A stretch of DNA of 64,000 bases, from contig CACRXP010000396.1 of assembly GCA_902702965.1 (NCBI GenBank), positions 425,060-489,059 on the forward strand, read 5' to 3'. Shown piece by piece: positions 56,741-64,000 of the stretch. The notes under the pieces were generated by a model. The model worked only from the letters and a program-made list of their open reading frames with translations. It searched no databases and was not told the DNA's origin. This DNA comes from Spirometra erinaceieuropaei (lineage: Eukaryota > Platyhelminthes > Cestoda > Diphyllobothriidea > Diphyllobothriidae). Position 1 is the stretch's first letter, and every line of letters starts with the position of its first letter. Both the position numbers and the translations under genes were made by a program.

Positions 56741-57720
56741 TATTACCCACATACTGCAGAAAACAAAACTGCGCACTTAACAAAAAATTGTCGAGTCTGA
56801 GAGCACCTATTTACTCAAAGATAATGCGACTTATGCAGAAGAAAAACCTATTTCGTCTGCTAGCAAAGGTTGTTTTCGTGGGACATCTGTCGTGGAAACT
56901 AAAGCTCATTTGCGGTAAAGCACGCGCAAGGACGCAGTTATGGCTCATGGTAGTTAATAACACATTAAGTGCCCTTAATGGGGAAATGTGGCCGTTACCT
57001 TTTAATATTCTTCTCTGTCGACAAAATAACTAACAATCCTGTTTGGGATGAGAAAAATGCATTTAAAATGTTAGTGTGGGCGAACCGATAAATGTAATAG
57101 TTTTCGAGGTGCCAAACTGAGCATTAATCATGTCAATCATCATATTCAATAGTTTTAAAATACGCGGAGTCCAGGAGCAATAAAAATGCTACCAAACTGC
57201 TGGCTCTGAAAGACCATTTAGAATTTTAGAAACTGAAGCAAAGAGTGTAAATTTAAAATGAAAAAATATCAATGAAGGTCACCAAAATTTCCCTGTTGTC
57301 CGTTGTCCACGGATGTTGTCCATCCTGTGTGGGTAGAACAAAGTCCTTTTCTCGATTATTCCTAGGTAGAAATGATCTGTTGGGGCATACAGCAGCTTCC
57401 GACGGAATGCTAGATTATTGTTCCATGCTTAATAGCGGTACGCATGAAAACAGATAGCTCGACAAGCTAAATGATAGATTGGCTTCTGACATTTCGCAGA
57501 AAGTTTGAAATAATCTATCGACTAGCTTGTGTTTTACCTGACTTTTGACGGCACTTAATTTAGTTCAGTATTCAAAGGAGCATATCGCGCTTAAAACATT
57601 TTTGTCTGAGTGTTTTGGTTTATTTGCAGTCTGAGTTTAATCTGAAGCAACTACGCATAAAAACTGCTCACAGACTCAGACTATCATGCCAAGCCGCGTG
57701 GAGCAGTAAATATAAATAGA
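56741..57720. other. Unassigned interval
   Basis: No supported feature. Confidence 0.35.
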
Positions 57721-58712
57721 GAGTAGGTGTGTTAACTCATGAGATTTCAACCGAAATTCATAAATGCGTTTTCGTTTTGAAAAGATAAATTAAGTAGGGC
57801 TGTATAACCAGTCCATCTGAAACATCATTTTGTAGTATTTCATTTACCTCAGGATGCCGATTTTTCTAGCGAACTTCCTGCTTTGCTGAATGCAAAAACT
57901 ACACTCTGTAAAAAATGACTACTTTAGCAGCATGCATTTTCTCATTAATTTTCGATGTCCCTAAAAGTCCAATTATATTTCATAGAAAACATGCATAAAA
58001 TATTTATTCTTTTGCTCAGTCGGTAGAACTGACGTCTTCTTCTAAATGTATACTCGAAGGAGGGATACAGTACGGTTTTAAAAAGTTTCTAATTGTGCGA
58101 CTTTTAAATACCCTGAAATGACCGTTCATAAACCGTCATATCTCTGCATTTACCAATGTGGCTCGTAAATGTAACAATATGGATCAAATCCACAGCTGAA
58201 TTTTATGAACCCCATATGGTCCCCCTTTATTAACATAGGGGAATGTTTGGTTTTCCGTACGCGGAAAATATACGGCTTGTAGTTTGGAAACCCGGAATTT
58301 AAGTATGACGTAGAACGGGTTCGAAATTATTCGGAAATTGAAAAAGTTTTTGAAAACTGGATTATGCCCTTCCCTCGAGTGTACGAGTGGAAGAAGACGT
58401 AATTTCCTACCGAATGAGCAAATGAATGAATATTTTTATGCATGTGCTCCATGAAATATAATTGGACTTTTAGAGGCATCGAAAATCAATGAGAAGAATG
58501 CATGCTGTTAAAGTAGTCATTTTTTACAGAGTATAGTTTTTGTATGCAGCCGGAAGGAAGTTCGCTCGAAAGCCGGCATCCTGAAGTAACTGAAACATTA
58601 TAGAATCATATTTCAGGCTGACTAGTTTTACGACCTTGCTTAATTAATCTTTTCAAAGCGAAAACGCATTTCGGAATTTCGGTCGACATTTCATAAGTTA
58701 GCTCATCTATTG
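57721..58712. mobile_element. M element copy M7, near full length
   Basis: The left end gagtaggtgtgttaactcat and right end cataagttagctcatctattg bracket long inverted arms (cttcctgctttgc ... gccggaaggaagttcgctcg). The ends have drifted from the consensus. 992 bases, noncoding. Confidence 0.85.
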
Positions 58713-59627
58713 TTGCTGTCTGTTGTTCAACGGACCTCAGTGCGTTAACTTGGCTTGGTTTAGAGGCTAAGTGGCTGTTCGGCGCCCTTGTAGATGATGG
58801 GCTCTTCGGCAACACAAACAAAATGCAGATACAGGGAATGCGAGGATGAGATCGTTTGAACAAGAGCGTAACCCACCTTGCCTTTCGGAATTAAACTCGA
58901 ATTCATCATCAGTGACCGTACCAGACTGTGGATTCAAATGTAAATCAGAGCCTTCAGAGGCAATAAAACTCCTATGCTAGTGAGACCGCCTCATCCATCC
59001 CAATATCCTCTTCAGCTCCGTGGACGTATGATCATCTGTAGCATCACTGCCGAGAACAGGTCGAATTTGAAATATAAGTTCGGAGTAGAAATTCACATGC
59101 TGATGCATGTCTCTAGGCCAGCAACGTACACTTGAAGTCGCATGTGGTTCAGACTGAGAGGGAGTATTCCATTGTTTGCAACCAAACGACGGCGTCTTCG
59201 TCGTCCACAGTCGGCACTATGTCTCGAAGGTTACGACGAAGGCAAAAATGCAAAACAGATGCAGCAGAATTCACACTGCATACATCAAAGCACTGTAAAT
59301 CAAGTCAAATTTGGAGGCAAAAAAGAAGTGTGCATGGAAAGATTAAAAAATGTCTTCAGAGAGGAGGTTTACACCAGACACTGAGCCCTAAGCAAAGGCG
59401 CACATTTCAGGCCACCGGAGAGCGAGGGAGCGTGGCGCTGCATAATGTACGTAAACGAGCGCATACTAGAGAACATGTGTGGGAAAGTGAAAGGTATAGT
59501 TTCATGACAACGCATTTGCATTTAACCTTGGAACCCTACTTAGAACACAAAAATTTACCTATTACGCCAGATGTAGAAAGGGCAGATGTGTGCGGCAAGC
59601 AAACCAGTAAGACAGCGGTCACTAACG
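58713..59627. other. Unassigned interval with a 171-codon open frame
   Basis: The plus strand at 59132-59647 is open (TASSSSTVGTMSRRLRRRQK ... THLHLTLEPYLEHKNLPIT) and runs into the N5 element. I see no domain, signal or splice context. It is long for chance but unproven as a gene. Confidence 0.35.
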
Positions 59628-60269
59628 CCGTTTTAAAAAGTTTATAATTATGGTATATTTTTAAGGCCGCGAAATGTCCATTCATATAGCATCGTACCTG
59701 TCCGTTTACCACTACTCCTCATGAAACGCCCAACATGGTCCGCATCCACTGCAAAATTGTGTGGACTCTATATGATATCCCTTCAAAAGCATATAAGAAC
59801 ATGCGATTTTCTTTACGCAGAATGCATGCAACTTGTAGACTGAAGGCACTAAGCGCTTATGCAACGAATGATCAGGCTCCAAATTATTTGGCAATTAGAA
59901 AACTTCTTTAAAACCTAATTATACTCCTTCTTCGGGTATGAAATACAAAGAGGACGGGATTCTCTATAAAACAACTAAAATAAAGCATACGTTTGTTTGT
60001 GGTTTCTATAAGATATATCAGAATTTGCAAGACCATCGAAAATCAATGCGAAAAATGCATGTTACTTAATCAGTCATTTTGTACCGAGTACGGTTTCCAC
60101 AGGTGTTTAAAAAACATTGTATTTAAAGTCGAACATCCTGTTGAGTCTGCAGTGTTATAGGATTATGCCGCAAGATAGTCAGCATTGCAACCGCGCCTAA
60201 GTAATCCTTCCCAATCGAAAAGACGTTTCACAATTTCAGCCAACATTTCATGAGATTGGTCACTCACTG
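59628..60269. mobile_element. N element copy N5, left part missing
   Basis: It starts in the centre (taaaaagtttataattatgg) and keeps the whole right arm to the end gagattggtcactcactg followed by TA. Confidence 0.75.
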
Positions 60270-61744
60270 TACGTGAACACATATCGAACTGGCTAGGTAG
60301 ATCGATTTAATTTCTGTTTCCGCACATTATGTTGATGCCAATCACCGAGTTGATGCCAAAAAATCCTTTCAAGTCGTCTACCGGACACCGGCAAACTTCT
60401 CCTGAGGCTCACGCCAAAAACTTTAAGCTACAGCCGAGTCAGTGGTTATACAGCCAGTGAATCCAGCGTTATATTGTTAGAAGACATTGACACAGACGTT
60501 CTGCCTTCCGTGGCCAACATCGACTCCAGATGATTATTACACGCCACCCCAACCCCCTGATAACAGTGGTGTGTCCTCCAGTTCTCAGTGCCGCTTTTAA
60601 GGATATACAATTGCAATAGTTCACAGAAATGTCCTATTAAAATGGTTATAACCTCTGGTTTTCTGAAGAAAACAAATGGGGAAAAAATTAGTTCTTAAGT
60701 GGACGATAGTTAATTTGATAAGGCGTTTCAGTTTGAATTAGTCTGCTTTCGTAGAAAAACACCTGTATGCCAAACATGGTTTAAGACAACTTTTAGCATA
60801 TGCACTCGCCTGAATAAAAGGCAGCATTGATTGTTGCCCAAATGCACAGATTTTGTTTTTTACAAAAATTATTTAAACCCACGCATTGCAAAAGCAAAGG
60901 ACATTCTCAGGAACGGGTTAGACGAATGCGTTAATTGCAAAAAGTGCATGCCTCAAAATGATCTATATTCCAACCATCAAGTTTCTTTACTTACCCCACT
61001 CCCTGTGTATGGATGCATTCTAAAGAATATGACCGATAAATTGTCAAGAACAGACTTACCCGTACCCCTCGGACTGGATTCAGTCTGCAATGAAGGTATA
61101 AATAGCGCATAAAGGGCGTGAGCTGCGAAGTTGTAAGGACTGCTGCTTAACTATTAATCAGTTATGCTGGCTTTTGTCACGGTATGCCGCCAATGATGCT
61201 TGAAGGAACGAAGATGCTTTTGTCGTGAGGGCAGTCGCAGGGAGATGCATCGTCCTGAAGTCGCATTTGTTGGGGGGGGGGGGGGTTACTTCCGCCTGTG
61301 AACGGGAACGTTTTTCACGAAATCGCAGTTTTCCTGATGTAGGTAGTTAAAGTGCAGAGGGAAACCTCACAGACGTCAAACTGCATTTTTCGTGAATTGT
61401 TCCACTTAGATGAGTGCGCGCTTCCATGATGTCTGGCGTTAATATGTAACCTCTGTAAGTCGTAATTTTATGCGTACGAAATCACTGCATTAACTTATAT
61501 GCTCTGCGCCTCATCATATTTTTTGTTCTAAAACGGACTTAAGGTTTGCCTACCCCAGTCATTCTCCGACTGCATACGTGCCATCTTCCATTTAACAAGG
61601 CGACGCCTGTAGGTCTGGCGACGGGCATCGGTGCAGTCTGACCGAATCAGTGAACAACGTTCTATACTAGACTTTCATCGCATGAACATTTCGCTCATTG
61701 GCAGAGGACGCGGTGAAAGAAGACCCCAGTTTGAAGCCATTTTG
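60270..61744. other. Unassigned interval with a G14 tract
   Basis: A run of 14 G lies at 61272-61285. Otherwise I recognise nothing. The 93-codon frame at 60831-61112 has two CxxC-like pairs but no context. Confidence 0.35.
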
Positions 61745-62593
61745 CTAACTCGGAATTCGTAGCAGCACTCATGAAATTGGAAATAGCGACATTCGGTGCA
61801 ACAAATCGCCGCGGAACTTTGTCTTGAGATAGTAATTCTCGCGTTAGATGCTGCAGTTAGAGAGTGCTATCCTCTTTTTAAAGTTTTGCTCTATTCCGGC
61901 TTGCAAGAATCATACTCCGCAAAAAACGACCACTTAAACAGTAGGCATTTTTCCAAAACGATTTTTGATATCCATATAAACTGGAATATATTTTCGGGTA
62001 AACCTATATGAAACTATTCTTTTTTGCACTCGTTTGGTGGAGAATTATATCTTTCCTAAGTCGCATACTTGAAGAAAGCGTTCCAATCGGTTTTAAAAGA
62101 GCCCTTAACTGTGAGATAATTAAGACCATGAAAGGCCCATTCGTAAGACATCGTATTCGTCAAATTTTTAATGCTGATTGTAAAGTTTGTTGTTTTTAAA
62201 TAGCCCAGAGTATTGTTGGGCTCTCTTTACGCAGAAAATGTACAGCATGCAATATGCATATCTGAAAAGTTTTTCTAAAGTCGGAAATTAATTTCGTTAA
62301 CTATAAAACTTGAATAAAATGAATAAAGAAAAGAATATTTTAGGCGCTTTTTTGATGAAATAAATCTGATTTTAGGAGGGCATCAAAAAAATTGAAAAAA
62401 GCTATATTATCTAAGAAGCTATTTTGAATATAGTTAAGTATTTGCAGGCGGCCGGAAAAGGAATAATTTAAAACCCGACATCCTGGCGCAGTTAAAGTAT
62501 CTTTGGATAATGTTACAGCCCTATCTAAGCAATCTTTTATAATCAAAAGCACATTTCGGAATTTCGGTCACCAGTTCATGAGACAGTCCACTA
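61745..62593. mobile_element. Degenerate M/N-type element (N6)
   Basis: It retains gaccacttaaacagtaggca, tttttgatatccatataaac, ttgaagaaagcg, and the end ttcggtcaccagttcatgag. The order is that of the M/N families but all blocks are diverged. It is an old copy. Confidence 0.55.
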
Positions 62594-62595
62594 AC

Positions 62596-62638
62596 AGAGA
62601 CAAGGGAGACTGGAATGGCCATTTCTGACTTGTTGGCC
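62596..62638 (-). mobile_element. tRNA-derived SINE tail fragment
   Basis: The stretch agacaagggagactggaatg and gccatttctgacttgttggc is the family body on the minus strand. The head is missing. Confidence 0.65.
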
Positions 62639-63054
62639 TTCTGGTGTAGTCTGATGCCGAGGAACGCATTGTCCTGAGGTGCATTTATTCAAGTGCACTT
62701 TAATAGGCATATCCTGAACGTTCGGTTTTAGAGACATTGCCAGTTTGTATTATTAAGACCGGCATGTTAGTATTTATATGCAGCCGTATTCGATGATGAA
62801 CTCCATCGTGTAGCTAAAACTTCGGGCGACAGAAATTCTTGTTTGAACGGCTTCCTGAAGCCTTCTTTTTAGGATACGTTGGTTAACACAATGAACTGGC
62901 AAGGAAACCGCGACCAGACAGAATAAAGGGGCAATTCGTGAATCCTGTCAAAGCTTTCGCGAACCATTCGAAAAACAGCAAGTGCAAGTTATTTTTCACG
63001 GAATCCGAACGCTTTGCGCAGCTGCGCATTGGGAGTGGTTTGTATACATATACA

Positions 63055-63774
63055 TTCCGTGACCTATCTCATGAAACCTGATGGCGGAAAGTGATGTGAG
63101 AATTTTGGACGTCTTAAACGTCGCGCATTTTGCTTACTCATCCAGTCTCTTCAAAGAAATGTACTTTTCTTGCGCAGAAATAGTGTTCGCGTAATGTTAT
63201 CAAGCAAGATGGTCAAAAATTTGAGAAAAATGGACGTCGCGATATACGTGAGCAATCTCCTATGCTAATACTTGTCCTAGGCTTCGATCGCATATTTGGG
63301 CGGGTTTTTCCTTGAAAGGAAAGTAATTTATCCTCAAGCATTTTAATAAGCAGAAGCTGCCAGACTTGGAAATTTATTTTCTGTCCGATGCTAATCGTGG
63401 GAATCAGCTTACTAACGCAAAGGTTGTTTTAGAAAAATCAGAAAGTTTATTGAATTTTTAATGTCGGATTGGCCGATCTGTGCGACTGGGTGCCCTGAAG
63501 TGCAATAATAAAGCACACAAACAATACTTCGTTCAAATAGGCTGGAATTTTATTTGCCGTTTGGGAAATTCTACTTGTTGTCAAAGAAATGATCACCGCC
63601 AAATAGTCATTTTCAGTTTATGAACGTACTAAACATTACTTTTTGTGCAGTCTAGCCTTAAAAGTTGTGCTTAATGAACATAAATATTGGATCCATGCAT
63701 TGGTGTCAATTTGCGAGTGATTAACAATCATTCGTAAATTTCGACACCTATCATGAGTTAGGTTACCTACTGTA
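63055..63774. mobile_element. Possible very old M/N-type relic
   Basis: The sequence gtgacctatctcatgaaa at 63059 and cctatcatgagttaggttac with cctactg at 63748-63771 look like left and right termini. The interior is not recognisable apart from fragments. Confidence 0.35.
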
Positions 63775-64000
63775 CTTCTCGGTCGATCATTGCGGACCTA
63801 TCGTCAGCATGTCAGCCCCACAAGGCAGGTTGGTATTAGCTAAGATAACAGTCCCCAGCTCTTGCGGAGACTGGAAACTGGGGGAATCTAGGATGTGTTG
63901 TCCTTGATTGTACCCACATTTCAGGCGCCCTTGGGTCAAGGTGCCCTATGGTCAAGTCGGCTGGCCGGACACGAAAATTGAGGTACCGTCGGTCCCGAGG
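63775..64000. other. Unassigned right edge
   Basis: GC-richer than its neighbours. No supported feature; it may be cut by the window edge. Confidence 0.3.

Noticed and set aside
60831..61112. Zinc-binding small protein (CVNCKKC)
   Set aside because: The two cysteine pairs alone are weak, and the flanks show no promoter, splice or homology support.

Overview
This is a repeat-rich eukaryotic window. I infer a flatworm, most likely a diphyllobothriidean-type tapeworm. The reasons are one gene with long introns, heavy loads of Penelope-like elements (PLEs) and CR1-like retrotransposons, and dispersed tRNA-derived SINEs. There are no bacterial operons or ribosome binding sites. Species assignment is inference only.

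The one gene I can reconstruct with confidence is a secreted alpha-carbonic anhydrase on the plus strand (10249-18144). It has five exons at 10249-10309, 11961-12176, 15751-15902, 17494-17823 and 18022-18144, with GT..AG introns and matching phases. The 882-nt reading frame encodes 293 residues with a signal peptide, three zinc-binding histidines and the secreted-type cysteine pair. A polyadenylation signal follows 27 nt after the stop.

Almost everything else recognisable is mobile DNA. (1) CR1-like non-LTR retrotransposons: a dead copy at 1-3790 (minus) and a 5'-truncated copy at 19259-20866 (minus). (2) At least three families of Penelope-like elements with GIY-YIG endonuclease. Several sit between inverted copies of their own 3' ends, and those ends carry hammerhead-ribozyme-like motifs. 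(3) Two related families of ~0.9-1.0 kb elements (here called M and N) with TA flanks and inverted arms of several hundred bases, about a dozen copies. A decayed Tc1/mariner transposase at 38870-39411 is followed by the same terminal repeat. (4) tRNA-derived SINEs, some in head-to-tail tandem. (5) Blocks of degenerate TTAGGG-like repeat enclosed in short inverted repeats. (6) A foldback element and two further dispersed repeats (R and L).

Layout: 1-9.7 kb is retrotransposon, SINE and PLE remains. 10.2-18.2 kb is the carbonic anhydrase gene, with M elements in introns 1 and 2. 18.4-32.9 kb is nested insertions of M, CR1-like, PLE, SINE, L and foldback elements, including a 100-N assembly gap. 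33-37.7 kb is AT-rich with nothing recognisable. 37.8-63.8 kb is mainly M/N elements, SINE arrays, telomere-like blocks and further PLE remains.
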